Origin: Corynebacterium humireducens NBRC 106098 = DSM 45392
GTDB taxonomy: Bacteria; Actinomycetota; Actinomycetes; Mycobacteriales; Mycobacteriaceae
Length of the DNA stretch: 64,000 bases
Direction of reading: 5' to 3'
Assembly: GCF_000819445.1 (NCBI RefSeq)
Contig: NZ_CP005286.1
Location: 186,001 to 250,000, forward strand
Shown here piece after piece: positions 28,065 to 36,889 of the stretch. The position numbers and the translations under genes were made by a program. A model generated the notes under the pieces. It ran no database searches, had not been told where the DNA came from, and worked only from the letters and a program-made list of their open reading frames with translations. Each line of letters begins with the position of its first letter. Positions within the stretch are counted from its first letter, which is position 1.

Positions 28065-30446
28065 TCAGAGGCCGAGGGCGTCGCGCAGCTGCTCGGCGAC
28101 CTCGTCGAGGTCCTGCTGCGTGATCTGCGGGCGGCGCGTGGTGGTCGCGGGGGCCGGGTCGGGGGACGGCTCCGTGTTGCGCGGGGCGGGCGTGTAGCCG
28201 CGGGAGATCTCCAGGATCACCGTGGCCCCGCGCTCGAGGATGCCCTCCGCGACGGCGCGTTCCACCCGTCCCTGCGGCTGCTGGCCGTCGACGGTGCGGG
28301 TGACCACGTGGTAGCCCCGCCCCTCCAGGACGCCGCGTGCCGCGGTCTCGGTCATGCCGACCACCTCCGCCAGGACGGCGTTGGTGGTGCCGAGGTCGTA
28401 CTTGGGGTCATGGCCGGGCAGCACGCCGTTGACGGCCGCGGGCAGCATGTTCGCCGTGTTGAACCAGGTCTCCGCGGCCTCCCGGCCACCGAAGAGGTTG
28501 CCGCTGCCGCACTGGCGCACGGGTGACGTGCACAGGGGGGAGGTCGTGGTGCCGTCGTTGTAGATGTACGGCGCCGCCGCGAAACCGCTGTTGAAGCCCA
28601 GGAACGCCGAGGACTGGTGGGATTCCGTGGTACCGGTCTTGGCCGCGGCCCGCCCGCCCCAGCCGGTCACGGACGCCGCGCGGGCACCGGTGCCGGAGAT
28701 GAGGTCCTCGGCCATGCCGTCCGCCAGGGCGTTCGCGATGCCCTCGTCGACGGCCTGCTCGCAGTCGGGGCGCTCGAGGAAGACCTCCCGGCCCTCCCGG
28801 TCGGTGACCGACGCGATGGGGGTGGGCTCGCACCAGCGGCCGCCGGAGGCGAGGGTGGCTCCGACGTTGGACAGCTCCAGTGGGTTCACGGCCGTCGGGC
28901 CGAGGGTGTAGGAGCCCAGGTTGGCGTTGCGCATGTAGTCGGCGATGGAGTTCTCGGAGTCGAAGGTGCCCGGCTTCTCGTAGCTGCGCAGGCCCAGCTT
29001 CACCGACATGTCGACGACCGCGGGCACCCCGACATCCTCGATGAGCTTGATGAACGTGGTGTTGGGGGAGTGGGCCAGCGCCTCCCGCAGGGTCATCTGC
29101 GGCTGGTAGGACCCGGCGTTCTCCACGCAGTAGGTGTTGGGCGGGCAGTTCGCCGCGCCACCCGTGCCCAGTCCCCGGGCCTCGTAGCGGGCGGGGACGT
29201 CGAGGACGGTCTCCAGGCCCATGCCCTTCTCGATGGCGGCGGCGGCGGTGAAGACCTTGAACACCGAACCCGCGCCGTTGCCCACCAGGGAGCTGGTCTG
29301 CGGCAGGACCGTCTCGCCCGCCTCCAGGTCGAGGCCGTAGTTGCGGGAGGAGGCCATGGCGAGGATGTTGCGGGAGTCCCGGCCCGGCTCGACGACGTTG
29401 ATGACCTCGGCGACGCCGGTGGCCATCGGATCGACCGCCCGGGACACCGCCGCCCGCGCCGCGTCCTGGGTCTGCGGATCGAGGGTGGTGTTGATGGTGT
29501 AGCCGCCGTCGAGAAGCTGATCGCGGCCCAGCCCCTTGTCCGCGAGGTAGGTGAGGACGTAGTCGCAGAAGAAGCCGCGGTCACCGGCGGCGATGCAGCC
29601 GTTGGGGAGGGTGGCGGGGGCGTCGAGAATGCCCAGCGGCTCCGCGATGTGCGCCTCGGCCTCCTCGGCGGTGAGGTGGCCGTTGGCGGCCATCGCCCGC
29701 AGCACGGTGTCGCGGCGGTTTTTCGCGCCCTCGGGGTTGGTGTACGGGTTGAGGTACTCGGAGGACTGGACCATGCCGGCCAGCATCGCGGCCTGGGGGA
29801 CCGTGAGCTCGGCGGCGCTGGACCCGAAGTAGGTGCGGGCCGCGGCCTCCACGCCGAAGGAGCGGTTGCCGAAGGGCACCAGGTTGAGGTACCTCGTCAG
29901 GATGTCGTCCTTGGAGAGGTTGCGGTCCAGGTCGGAGGCCATGCGCATCTCCCGCAGCTTGCGGGGGATCGACTGCTCGACGGCGGCGGCCTGCTCGTCC
30001 TCGTCCTTCGCCTCGATGAAGAGGAGGTAGTTCTTCACGTACTGCTGGTTGATCGTCGACGCGCCCTGCTCCACGCCGCCGGCCAGGACGTTGGTCACCA
30101 TGGCGCGTGCGGTGCCCTGGATGTCCACGCCGTCGTGCTCGTAGAAGCGGTGGTCCTCGATGGAGACGATCGCGTCCTTCATGTGCCGGGAGATCTGGTC
30201 GTTCTCCACCGCGTACCGGCGCTGGTTGTACAGCCACGCGATCGGCTGCCCCGCGGCGTCGTTGATCGTGGTGACCCCCGGGGTGGTGCCGTCCGTCAGG
30301 TCGGCGAGGTTGGACTGCATCGTCTCGTTCGTACGGGCGATGCCGACGCCGGAGATGCCCGCCACGGGGGCAAGCGCGAGTGCGCCGGCCACGCCCGCGA
30401 TCACGGCGGCGGCGGTCATGTTAGCCAGGGATTTCCACACAGACAC
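28065..30446 (-). CDS. ponA: Bifunctional class A penicillin-binding protein with PASTA domain
   Basis: A 793-aa peptidoglycan glycosyltransferase/transpeptidase, equivalent to mycobacterial PonA2 or C. glutamicum PBP1a. One membrane helix lies near residues 11-31. GT51 domain: catalytic Glu97 in SIEDHRFYEHDGVD, and GGVEQGASTINQQYVKN. Transpeptidase domain: Ser394-x-x-Lys397 (GAGSVFKVF), S459-P-N461 and K602-T-G604. A PASTA domain covers about residues 690-757 and a Pro/Thr tail ends it. GTG at 30446 follows GTAGGAGC. It is divergent from whiB, as in mycobacteria (ponA2-whiB4). Confidence 0.95.
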   Translation of the reverse strand: MSVWKSLANMTAAAVIAGVAGALALAPVAGISGVGIARTNETMQSNLADLTDGTTPGVTTINDAAGQPIAWLYNQRRYAVENDQISRHMKDAIVSIEDHRFYEHDGVDIQGTARAMVTNVLAGGVEQGASTINQQYVKNYLLFIEAKDEDEQAAAVEQSIPRKLREMRMASDLDRNLSKDDILTRYLNLVPFGNRSFGVEAAARTYFGSSAAELTVPQAAMLAGMVQSSEYLNPYTNPEGAKNRRDTVLRAMAANGHLTAEEAEAHIAEPLGILDAPATLPNGCIAAGDRGFFCDYVLTYLADKGLGRDQLLDGGYTINTTLDPQTQDAARAAVSRAVDPMATGVAEVINVVEPGRDSRNILAMASSRNYGLDLEAGETVLPQTSSLVGNGAGSVFKVFTAAAAIEKGMGLETVLDVPARYEARGLGTGGAANCPPNTYCVENAGSYQPQMTLREALAHSPNTTFIKLIEDVGVPAVVDMSVKLGLRSYEKPGTFDSENSIADYMRNANLGSYTLGPTAVNPLELSNVGATLASGGRWCEPTPIASVTDREGREVFLERPDCEQAVDEGIANALADGMAEDLISGTGARAASVTGWGGRAAAKTGTTESHQSSAFLGFNSGFAAAPYIYNDGTTTSPLCTSPVRQCGSGNLFGGREAAETWFNTANMLPAAVNGVLPGHDPKYDLGTTNAVLAEVVGMTETAARGVLEGRGYHVVTRTVDGQQPQGRVERAVAEGILERGATVILEISRGYTPAPRNTEPSPDPAPATTTRRPQITQQDLDEVAEQLRDALGL

Positions 30447-30628
30447 GCTCCTACCCTACGCAGAGATGGGGGGAGTAGGGAACTAATGATTGCCCCTAGG
30501 AGTGTGACCTATTCGACTTCTTGTTAGGTCTGTGAATAGACTTACATGCAGTAAGTAGGCATTGTGAGCTGCACAGTGAGCGGTGCCACGTACGCGCCGC
30601 GAATGGCCTTGTCAGATTGGAGAGCACG

Positions 30629-30970
30629 ATGGCAACCCCCCTCGCCGGAGAATCCTTCCGTTCCCCCTCCAAACCCCCGCAGCAGCCCGTCTCCTACGAG
30701 CGTGGCGAGTGGATCACCCAGGCCAAGTGCCGTGCCGGAGACCCGGACGCCCTCTTCGTCCGTGGTGCGGAGCAGCGCAAGGCCGCCGTCATCTGCCGCC
30801 ACTGCCCGGTGGTCACCGAGTGCCGTGCCGACGCCCTGGACAACAAGGTCGAGTTCGGCGTGTGGGGTGGCCTCACGGAGCGTCAGCGTCGCGCCCTCCT
30901 GCGCAAGAACCCGCACATCACCAGCTGGGCGGAGTACCTGTCCTCCGGTGGGGAGCTCCACGGAATCTGA
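30629..30970 (+). CDS. whcA: WhiB-family iron-sulfur regulator (WhcA/WhiB4-like)
   Basis: A 113-aa WhiB protein. Cys34, Cys56, Cys59 and Cys65 (C-x21-C-x2-C-x5-C) should hold a [4Fe-4S] cluster; the GVWGG turn and the basic TERQRRALLRKN tail are as in the family. Its position divergent from the PASTA penicillin-binding protein identifies it as the WhiB4/WhcA branch, which senses redox stress and represses oxidative-stress genes in C. glutamicum. ATG at 30629 has GGAGAG upstream. The 180-bp divergent region contains partial dyads (CTTAC-ATGCA-GTAAG) but no assigned operator. Confidence 0.93.
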   Translation: MATPLAGESFRSPSKPPQQPVSYERGEWITQAKCRAGDPDALFVRGAEQRKAAVICRHCPVVTECRADALDNKVEFGVWGGLTERQRRALLRKNPHITSWAEYLSSGGELHGI

Positions 30971-30998
30971 TCCACCCCGCCGCGGGTAGTGTGGTGCC

Positions 30999-31154
30999 AT
31001 GACCATTTGGGAGTACGCCACTGTTCCGCTGCTCAGCCACGCCACGAAGCAGATCCTCGACACCTGGGGCGAGGACGGCTGGGAGCTCGTCACCGTCATT
31101 CCGGGGCCGAACCCGGAGAACGTCGTCGCCTACATGAAGCGGGAGGTGAAATGA
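30999..31154 (+). CDS. Small DUF4177 protein
   Basis: A 51-aa protein (MTIWEYATVPLLSHATKQIL, then DTWGEDGWELVTVIPGPNPE) with the WEY...DGWELV pattern of DUF4177. ATG at 30999 lies 6 nt after TAGTGT (30987-30992), so it is probably leaderless. Its stop TGA overlaps the RidA start (ATGATG at 31151), so the two are coupled. The same pair (Rv3678A-Rv3678c) exists in M. tuberculosis. The function is unknown. Confidence 0.88.
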   Translation: MTIWEYATVPLLSHATKQILDTWGEDGWELVTVIPGPNPENVVAYMKREVK

Positions 31155-31639
31155 TGACCACCTGGTCCGCGCGCCTCAAGCGCCTGCAGATCACCCTGCC
31201 GAAGGTCGCCGCCCCCGTCGCGGCGTACGTCCCGGCCCTGCGCACCGGTAACCAGGTGTGGACCTCGGGTCAGCTGCCCTTCGTCGACGGTCAGCTCGCC
31301 GCCACCGGCAAGGTGGACGAGGACGTCACCCCGGAGGAGGCCACCCGCCTCGCCCGGACCGCCGCGCTCAACGCCCTGGCGGCCGTCGACGACCTCGTTG
31401 GTATCGACAACGTGACCCGCGTCGTCAAGATCGTCGGCTTCGTCGCCTCCTCCGACGGCTTCACCGGCCAGCCCGCCGTGGTCAACGGTGCCTCCAACCT
31501 CATGGGGGAGGTCTTCGGTGAGGCCGGCGCCCACGTCCGTTCCGCCGTCGGCGTCTCCGAGCTGCCGCTGGGTTCCCCGGTGGAGATCGAGCTCGTCGTC
31601 GAGGTCGCCGACGCCGGCGGGGACCTCACCAGGGACTGA
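31151..31639 (+). CDS. RidA/YjgF-family protein
   Basis: A 162-aa member of the YjgF/RidA family (GNQVWTSGQLPFVDGQLAAT, then KIVGFVASSDGFTGQPAVVN, then AVGVSELPLGSPVEIELVVE). It is longer at the N-terminus than canonical 128-aa RidA, and the Arg that binds the carboxylate in true RidA is replaced (AVGVSELP for R..V.V..LP), so imine deaminase activity is uncertain. It is translated from ATG overlapping the upstream stop (31151, or 31154). Confidence 0.88.
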   Translation: MMTTWSARLKRLQITLPKVAAPVAAYVPALRTGNQVWTSGQLPFVDGQLAATGKVDEDVTPEEATRLARTAALNALAAVDDLVGIDNVTRVVKIVGFVASSDGFTGQPAVVNGASNLMGEVFGEAGAHVRSAVGVSELPLGSPVEIELVVEVADAGGDLTRD

Positions 31640-31692
31640 TTGTTCGGTCATTCGGTTCGGCACGCGGAGTCAGGCGGGCTAAGCTGGTGCGC

Positions 31693-32523
31693 ATGGAGCA
31701 TCCTGCCTACAGCCAGCTTCGACCGGTGTCCGATTCCGTGTCTGTCGTCCTGTGCCCGAATCCGGGGTACGCGTCCCTCGAGGGGACGAATTCATGGGTG
31801 ATCCGTGCTGAGGGGGACTCCCACAGCATCGTGATCGACCCGGGCCCGGAGGATGAGGGTCACCTCAATGTCCTCGGCGCCAAGGCTGAGACGGTGGGTC
31901 TCATCCTGCTGACCCACCACCACCCGGACCACGCCGACGGTGCCCACCGCTTCCGTCAGCTGACCGGTGCCCCGATCCGCGCCTTCGACGCCACCGCCTG
32001 CGCCGGTGACGTCGAGCCGCTCGTCGACGGTGAGATCGTCTCCGTCGACGGCGTCACCCCGCAGATCGAGGTCGTGCACACCCCCGGCCACACCGCCGAC
32101 TCGGCGTGCTTCTTCATCTGGTCCGGCAAGCCGGGTGCCTCCACCCTGGAGGGCATCGTCACCGGTGACACCATCGCCGGCCGCCACACCACCATGATCT
32201 CCGAGACCGACGGTGACCTGGGCCAGTACATGGACACCCTGCGTCTGCTGGAGGAGCGCGGCCGGGACGTGCGTCTGCTGCCGGGCCACGGTCCGGAGGG
32301 CGATGACCTGTCGGCCTACGCCCGCAAGTACATCGACCGCCGTGAGCACCGTCTCCGTCAGATCCGCGAGGTCCAGGGCCGTCTCGGTGCGGACGTCGAC
32401 CTGAAGACCCTCATCGACGAGATGTACGACGACGTCGACCCGGTCCTGCGTCATGCCGCCGAGCAGTCCACCCGCGTGGCCCTGCGTTACCTGGCGAAGC
32501 AGTCCGCAGAGTCCGCGCAGTAG
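31693..32523 (+). CDS. MBL-fold metallo-hydrolase
   Basis: A 276-aa metallo-beta-lactamase-fold hydrolase with H75-x-H77-x-D79-H80 in LLTHHHPDHADG, HTPGHTADSACF, TGDTIAG and LLPGHGPE, ending with the LACTB2-like winged C-terminal segment. Such proteins hydrolyse thioesters or act as nucleases; the substrate is not known. ATG at 31693 lies 7 nt after TAAGCT (31680-31685), indicating a leaderless start. It is convergent with glxR, with a shared hairpin between; the same neighbours (Rv3677c-crp) occur in mycobacteria. Confidence 0.9.
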   Translation: MEHPAYSQLRPVSDSVSVVLCPNPGYASLEGTNSWVIRAEGDSHSIVIDPGPEDEGHLNVLGAKAETVGLILLTHHHPDHADGAHRFRQLTGAPIRAFDATACAGDVEPLVDGEIVSVDGVTPQIEVVHTPGHTADSACFFIWSGKPGASTLEGIVTGDTIAGRHTTMISETDGDLGQYMDTLRLLEERGRDVRLLPGHGPEGDDLSAYARKYIDRREHRLRQIREVQGRLGADVDLKTLIDEMYDDVDPVLRHAAEQSTRVALRYLAKQSAESAQ

Positions 32524-32539
32524 AGCATCCGCGTACGGA

Positions 32540-32573
32540 GGAACCCGCCGCCCCTCGAGGGGCGGCGGGTTCC
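32540..32573. terminator. Bidirectional terminator between the MBL gene and glxR
   Basis: GGAACCCGCCGCCCC and GGGGCGGCGGGTTCC form a perfect 15-bp stem with loop TCGA. TTCTTCT follows on the plus side and TCCTCCG-type sequence on the minus side. Confidence 0.8.
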
Positions 32574-32597
32574 TTCTTCTCTGTGCTGCAGACTGTG

Positions 32598-33281
32598 TCA
32601 GCGGGCGCGCTTGGCCAGCGACTCGGTGTCCACGATGAGGACGGACTTGCCCTCGAGACGGATCCAGCCGCGGTGGGCGAAGGTGGCCAGGGCCTTGTTC
32701 ACGGTCTCACGGGAGGCGCCGACGAGCTGGGCGATCTCCTCCTGGGTGAGGTCGTGGTTGACGCGCAGCGCGCCACCCTCCTGGGAGCCGAAGCGGTTGG
32801 CCAGCTGCAGCAGCGTCTTGGCGACGCGGCCCGGCACATCCGTGAAGATGAGGTCGGCGAGGGAGGCGTTGGTGCGGCGCAGGCGGCGGGCCAGGACGCG
32901 CAGCAGCTGCTGGGCGATCTCCGGGTGGTCGGACACCCACTGCTTGAGCATGTCCGAGTTCATCGTGGCTGCCTGCACCTCGGTGACGCAGACCGCGGAG
33001 GAGGTGCGCGGACCCGGGTCGAAGATGGACAGTTCGCCGAACATGTCGGACGGGCCCATGACGGTGAGCAGGTTCTCGCGGCCATCGGACGCGTGGCGGG
33101 CGAGCTTCACCTTGCCTGCGGTGATGATGTAGAGGCGGTCACCGGGCTCGCCCTCTTCGAAGATGGTCGTTCCACGGGGGAAACGGACGGTCTCCATGTC
33201 CTTGATCAGGTTGCTGACGGCAACCGGATCCACTCCCTGGAAGATTCCGGCGCGGGACAGGATCTCCTGTACACCTTCCAA
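32598..33281 (-). CDS. glxR: cAMP-responsive global regulator GlxR (CRP family)
   Basis: A 227-aa CRP/FNR regulator. The cAMP-binding domain covers about residues 10-120 with [17 protein letters not shown] (82-97) as phosphate-binding cassette; the winged helix has [20 protein letters not shown] (178-197). Length and sequence are as in C. glutamicum GlxR, which binds TGTGA-N6-TCACA sites at well over a hundred genes of carbon metabolism and respiration. The membrane adenylate cyclase at 54299-55825 is the expected cAMP source. The start is at 33281. Only half-sites (TGTGAC) are seen upstream, so autoregulation is not shown. Confidence 0.96.
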   Translation of the reverse strand: MEGVQEILSRAGIFQGVDPVAVSNLIKDMETVRFPRGTTIFEEGEPGDRLYIITAGKVKLARHASDGRENLLTVMGPSDMFGELSIFDPGPRTSSAVCVTEVQAATMNSDMLKQWVSDHPEIAQQLLRVLARRLRRTNASLADLIFTDVPGRVAKTLLQLANRFGSQEGGALRVNHDLTQEEIAQLVGASRETVNKALATFAHRGWIRLEGKSVLIVDTESLAKRAR

Positions 33282-33470
33282 TTGTCGCTCCTCGGTTCTG
33301 TGACGGCACGCCGGGAGGACCCCTGGATATGTGGTCGTGGCCCTGCTAGGGGCACAGGTGTGACTCTCGGCGCAGTGTGTTCCTCACTACCTTACCGTGC
33401 AATCGGTCACTAGCGGGACTGGTGAGGGAAATTTGTCACATTATACCGACGCGGGCGGCAACGCGAATCG

Positions 33471-33575
33471 TCAGGAATCGTCCCGCGAAGGCAGGATCCA
33501 GGAATCCAGCTTCTCCATCTGCATGGCGAACAGGGCGAGGACGAGGGGAGCGGCGACGACGAGCACGACAGTCAT
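33471..33575 (-). CDS. Small membrane protein (34 aa) divergent from nth
   Basis: Encodes 34 residues: one N-terminal helix (TVVLVVAAPLVLALFAMQ) then a short polar tail EKLDSWILPSRDDS. ATG at 33575 is 8 nt from a TACGAT box (33584-33589), so the mRNA may be leaderless; no Shine-Dalgarno is present. The polar tail has codon use like the neighbours. C. glutamicum and mycobacteria have a small membrane protein gene in this position between crp/glxR and nth, which supports reality. It faces the nth promoter head to head. The function is unknown. Confidence 0.65.
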   Translation of the reverse strand: MTVVLVVAAPLVLALFAMQMEKLDSWILPSRDDS

Positions 33576-33594
33576 GTTGGAACATCGTAGTGGC

Positions 33595-33600
33595 TAAGCT
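33595..33600 (+). promoter_or_regulatory. nth leaderless -10 box
   Basis: TAAGCT, 7 nt before the nth ATG. The minus-strand -10 of the 34-aa gene (TACGAT, 33584-33589) lies 5 bp away, so the two promoters are superimposed. Confidence 0.5.
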
Positions 33601-33607
33601 GTCCGGT

Positions 33608-34297
33608 ATGCCGGTCAGATCCTCCTCCCCCCATCCCGCCGCCCGCGGCGTCGAGACTGACCTCGGACGCACCCGCCGGGCGCGCCGCATCAACCGCGCC
33701 CTGGCCGCGGAGTACCCGGACGCACACTGCGAACTCGACTTCACGTCCCCCTTCGAGCTGACGGTGGCCACGGTGCTCTCCGCGCAGACGACGGACGTCC
33801 GCGTCAACCAGGTCACGCCGGAGCTCTTCCGCCGCTTCCCGACGCCCGCCGCCCTCGCCGCCGCCGGGCCGGGGGAACTGGAGGAGATCCTCCGTCCCCT
33901 CGGCTTCTTCCGGGCGAAGGCGCGCAGCCTCATCGGCCTGGGGGAGGCGCTGCTCGCGCACTTCGACGGTGAGATCCCCCGGGACCTCGAGGACCTGGTC
34001 ACCCTGCCCGGCGTGGGGCGGAAGACGGCGCTGGTGGTGCGGGGCAACGCGTTCGGGCTGCCGGGGCTGGCCGTCGACACGCATGTCAGCCGCCTGGCGC
34101 AGCGCCTCATGCTCACGGAGGAGACCGACGTGCTCCGGATCGAGCAGGACCTGTGCGGGCGCATCGAGAAGAAGGAGTGGACCATGTTCTCCCACCGGAT
34201 GATCTTCCACGGCCGACGGGTGTGTCACGCCCGCCGACCGCAGTGCGGGGAGTGCGTGATCGCGCGGGACTGCCCCTCCCGGGAGGTGGCGGCATGA
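33608..34297 (+). CDS. nth: Endonuclease III
   Basis: A 229-aa base-excision glycosylase/AP lyase for oxidised pyrimidines. The helix-hairpin-helix LPGVGRKTALVV contains the catalytic Lys, VDTHVSRLA the catalytic Asp, and the C-terminal C-x6-C-x2-C-x5-C cluster (VCHARRPQCGECVIARDC) binds [4Fe-4S]. ATG at 33608 follows TAAGCT by 7 nt (leaderless). It overlaps the next gene by 4 nt (ATGA), starting a run of coupled genes nth, thioredoxin-like, NUDIX and marP. Confidence 0.96.
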   Translation: MPVRSSSPHPAARGVETDLGRTRRARRINRALAAEYPDAHCELDFTSPFELTVATVLSAQTTDVRVNQVTPELFRRFPTPAALAAAGPGELEEILRPLGFFRAKARSLIGLGEALLAHFDGEIPRDLEDLVTLPGVGRKTALVVRGNAFGLPGLAVDTHVSRLAQRLMLTEETDVLRIEQDLCGRIEKKEWTMFSHRMIFHGRRVCHARRPQCGECVIARDCPSREVAA

Positions 34298-34878
34298 CGC
34301 GGCAGGCCGTGTGGACCGTCGTCGTCGGCGTGCTGCTCACCGTGGCGGTGGTGGCCGGCGCCTTCACGATGCTGCGGACCGTGAACAACCCGGACCCCGC
34401 CCCCGAGAACGCGGGCACCCTCGACACCGACGCGCTCATCAGCGACGTCGGCGAACGTCCCGACTGCCCCGCCACCGGGGCCGGGGGAGTGGAGCTGGAC
34501 TGCCTGGGCGGGGAGAACGCGCCGGTGGCGTCGTCAGGCATCACCGTGGTCAACGTGTGGGCCTGGTGGTGCGGACCCTGCCGCGACGAGCTGCCGTACT
34601 TCGACGAGTTCGCCGCCGCGCACCCGGAGTACACGGTCGTCGGCGTGCACGCGGACCGGAACCCGGGCAACGGCGCCGCCATGCTCGACGAGCTGGGCAT
34701 CTCCCTTGCCAGCTACCAGGACCTGGACAACACCTTCGCGGGCACGCTCGGACTGCCGGGCGTCATCCCGCTCACGGTGGTCTTCGACGGTGAGGAACAG
34801 GTGGCGCTCTTCCCCCGCACCTTCGCGTCGACCGCGGAGCTGGAGGCGGTCGTGGCGGAGGCGGTGGCCGGACGATGA
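34294..34878 (+). CDS. TlpA/ResA-like membrane-anchored thioredoxin
   Basis: A 194-aa protein with an N-terminal signal anchor (residues 6-27), an extracytoplasmic linker with two Cys (58 and 70) and a TlpA-type domain with WCGPC (Cys93, Cys96) and a cis-Pro LPGVIPLTVV loop. It likely keeps extracytoplasmic thiols, for example of cytochrome c apoproteins, reduced. The order nth-this gene-NUDIX-marP is the mycobacterial Rv3674c-Rv3671c order. Start ATG overlaps the nth stop; the NUDIX start overlaps its stop. Confidence 0.92.
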   Translation: MTRQAVWTVVVGVLLTVAVVAGAFTMLRTVNNPDPAPENAGTLDTDALISDVGERPDCPATGAGGVELDCLGGENAPVASSGITVVNVWAWWCGPCRDELPYFDEFAAAHPEYTVVGVHADRNPGNGAAMLDELGISLASYQDLDNTFAGTLGLPGVIPLTVVFDGEEQVALFPRTFASTAELEAVVAEAVAGR

Positions 34879-35657
34879 GGATGGACTTCGGCCCGGACCA
34901 CCCGGGCCAGAACATCGACCTGCGCCCCCAGCGTGCGCCACGGTGGATGCGCCGGCTCATCAACGGGGTGGACGGCGTGTACCACCACCGGGACGTCCGC
35001 AGCGTCGACGCCCGCGGGCGGACGACGCCGCGCCCGGCGGACCAGTCGGCGGCCGTGCTCATGCTCTTCTCCGGCGCCGACCACCTGCAGGCGGACCCGC
35101 CGGAGGACGCCGCGGTGCTGCTCACCCACCGTTCGCCGTCGATGCGCTCCCACTCCGGGCAGATCGCCTTCCCCGGCGGCCGGATCGACCCGACCGACCT
35201 CAGCCCCGTCGACGCCGCCCTGCGGGAGGCGTGGGAGGAGACGGGGCTGGACCGCACGACCGTCACGCCCGTCGCCACCCTGGAGCCGGTGCACATCCGG
35301 GCGTCCGGTTACCCCGTGCACCCGGTGCTGGGGCACTGGCACACGCCGGGGGAGGTCGGGGTGGCCAGTCCCGCGGAGGCGGACGACGTGTTCCCCGCCT
35401 ACCTGTCGGACCTCGCCGACCCCCGCAACCGCCTCATGGTCGGGTGGGCGGGCTGGACGGGGCCGGCGTTCACCATCAACGACTACCTCGTGTGGGGCTT
35501 CACGGCGGGGCTGCTCTCGGGTCTGCTGCACCAGGCGGGGTGGGAGAGGCCCTGGGACCGGGAGACCACTCTCGACCTGCAGGACACGCTGGCGAAATCG
35601 CGTAACGACGAGCCCCGTTATTCCGAACCGGACAACCGGGTAAGATTCCTCCGATAA
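34875..35657 (+). CDS. NUDIX hydrolase (CoA pyrophosphatase-like)
   Basis: A 260-aa NUDIX protein. The NUDIX box is GGRIDPTDLSPVDAALREAW followed by EETGLD, with the upstream HRSPSMRSHSGQIAFPGGRI segment typical of the NudL/CoAse group, which cleaves CoA or derivatives to phosphopantetheine and ADP. The N-terminal 65 residues are extra compared with short family members. Its ATG overlaps the thioredoxin-like gene by 4 nt. Confidence 0.88.
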   Translation: MRMDFGPDHPGQNIDLRPQRAPRWMRRLINGVDGVYHHRDVRSVDARGRTTPRPADQSAAVLMLFSGADHLQADPPEDAAVLLTHRSPSMRSHSGQIAFPGGRIDPTDLSPVDAALREAWEETGLDRTTVTPVATLEPVHIRASGYPVHPVLGHWHTPGEVGVASPAEADDVFPAYLSDLADPRNRLMVGWAGWTGPAFTINDYLVWGFTAGLLSGLLHQAGWERPWDRETTLDLQDTLAKSRNDEPRYSEPDNRVRFLR

Positions 35658-35688
35658 CCCGCTGACCCCGTTAGGACCTGAACGACCC

Positions 35689-36882
35689 GTGACCCCCGCC
35701 CTCCTCATCGACGGTCTCGTCATGCTGGTCGTGCTGTCGGCGATCGTCGTCGGCTGGCGTCAGGGGGCGTTCGCCTCGGTGCTGTCCACCGTCGGCGTCG
35801 TCGCCGGCCTCATCCTCGGTGCGGCCCTGGCCCCGCCGGTCATGCAGCTCACCGACTCGGTGGCGCTGCGCTTCCTGCTCGGGCTGGGCACGATCATCAT
35901 GCTCGTCGGTCTGGGCAACCTCGTCGGCGGGATGCTCGGGGCCTCGGTGCGGGAACGGATGCGCATGCGCTCCTCCCAGACCATCGACTCGGCGGTCGGG
36001 GCGCTGTTCTCCGCGCTGGCCACGCTCATCGTCGTCTGGCTGATCTCCATCCCGTTGGCGACGGGTCTCACCGGCACCGTCAGCCAGGGCATCCGCAACT
36101 CGGTGATCCTCGGCGCGGTCGACAGGAACACCCCACCGGTCCTGGCCGACCTGCCGACGCGCATCACGGTGCTTCTCGACGACTCCGGCCTCCCGCCCCT
36201 GTTCGCCCCCTTCGACGAGCCCCCGGCGCGCGAGGTCGAGGCCCCCCGCATCCACGTCGAGGACCAGGCGCTCGTGGAGCGCCTGCGCCCGGCCGTGGTC
36301 CACGTCCAGGGTGACTCAGATGAGTGCCGTCGCCGCCTCATGGGCTCCGGGTTCGTCACCGCCCCCGACTACGTGGTGACCAACGCCCACGTCGTCGCGG
36401 GCACGCAGACCGTGCGCCTGGACACCGTCCTCGGGGTGCGGGAGGCGGACGTCGTGTACTACAACCCCGGCGTCGACCTCGCCGTCCTCCACGCCCCGGA
36501 CCTGCAGCTGCCGGTCCTGCCGTGGGCCGCGGTCCCGGCGGAGTCCGGCGCCGACGCCATCGTCATGGGCTTCCCCCAGTCCGGCCCCTTCGAGGCCGCG
36601 CCCGCCCGTGTCCGCGAGGACCTCACCATCGCCGGCCCGGACATCTACTCCACCGGCCGGGTGGAGCGTGAGGCCTACACCGTCCGCGGCACCATCCGGC
36701 AGGGCAACTCCGGGGGTCCGATGGTCGACACCTCCGGCAACGTCCTCGGCGTGGTTTTCGGCGCCAGCGTCGACCAGACCGACACCGGCTACGTCATCAC
36801 CGCCGCGGAGGCCCAGCGTCAGATCGGTGACGTCACGACCCTCACCGCCCCGGTGAGTACCCGGGAGTGCGTGGCCCGGTAG
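35689..36882 (+). CDS. marP: MarP-like membrane serine protease
   Basis: A 397-aa protease. Four N-terminal helices (CvpA/colicin V-like, residues 4-125) precede a periplasmic chymotrypsin-like domain. The triad is His234 (TNAHVVAG), Asp263 (GVDLAVL) and Ser341 (RQGNSGGPM), nearly the same numbering as M. tuberculosis MarP, and Cys213 and Cys394 match its activity-controlling disulfide. In M. tuberculosis MarP activates the hydrolase RipA and is needed for acid resistance. GTG at 35689 begins directly before helix 1. It ends 7 nt from the convergent alpha/beta hydrolase. Confidence 0.95.
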   Translation: MTPALLIDGLVMLVVLSAIVVGWRQGAFASVLSTVGVVAGLILGAALAPPVMQLTDSVALRFLLGLGTIIMLVGLGNLVGGMLGASVRERMRMRSSQTIDSAVGALFSALATLIVVWLISIPLATGLTGTVSQGIRNSVILGAVDRNTPPVLADLPTRITVLLDDSGLPPLFAPFDEPPAREVEAPRIHVEDQALVERLRPAVVHVQGDSDECRRRLMGSGFVTAPDYVVTNAHVVAGTQTVRLDTVLGVREADVVYYNPGVDLAVLHAPDLQLPVLPWAAVPAESGADAIVMGFPQSGPFEAAPARVREDLTIAGPDIYSTGRVEREAYTVRGTIRQGNSGGPMVDTSGNVLGVVFGASVDQTDTGYVITAAEAQRQIGDVTTLTAPVSTRECVAR

Positions 36883-36889
36883 CGCCGCG

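Noticed and set aside
33420..33440. GlxR operator upstream of glxR (GGTGAGGGAAATTTGTCACA)
   Set aside because: Only the TCACA half matches; the other half does not fit TGTGA at 6-nt spacing.
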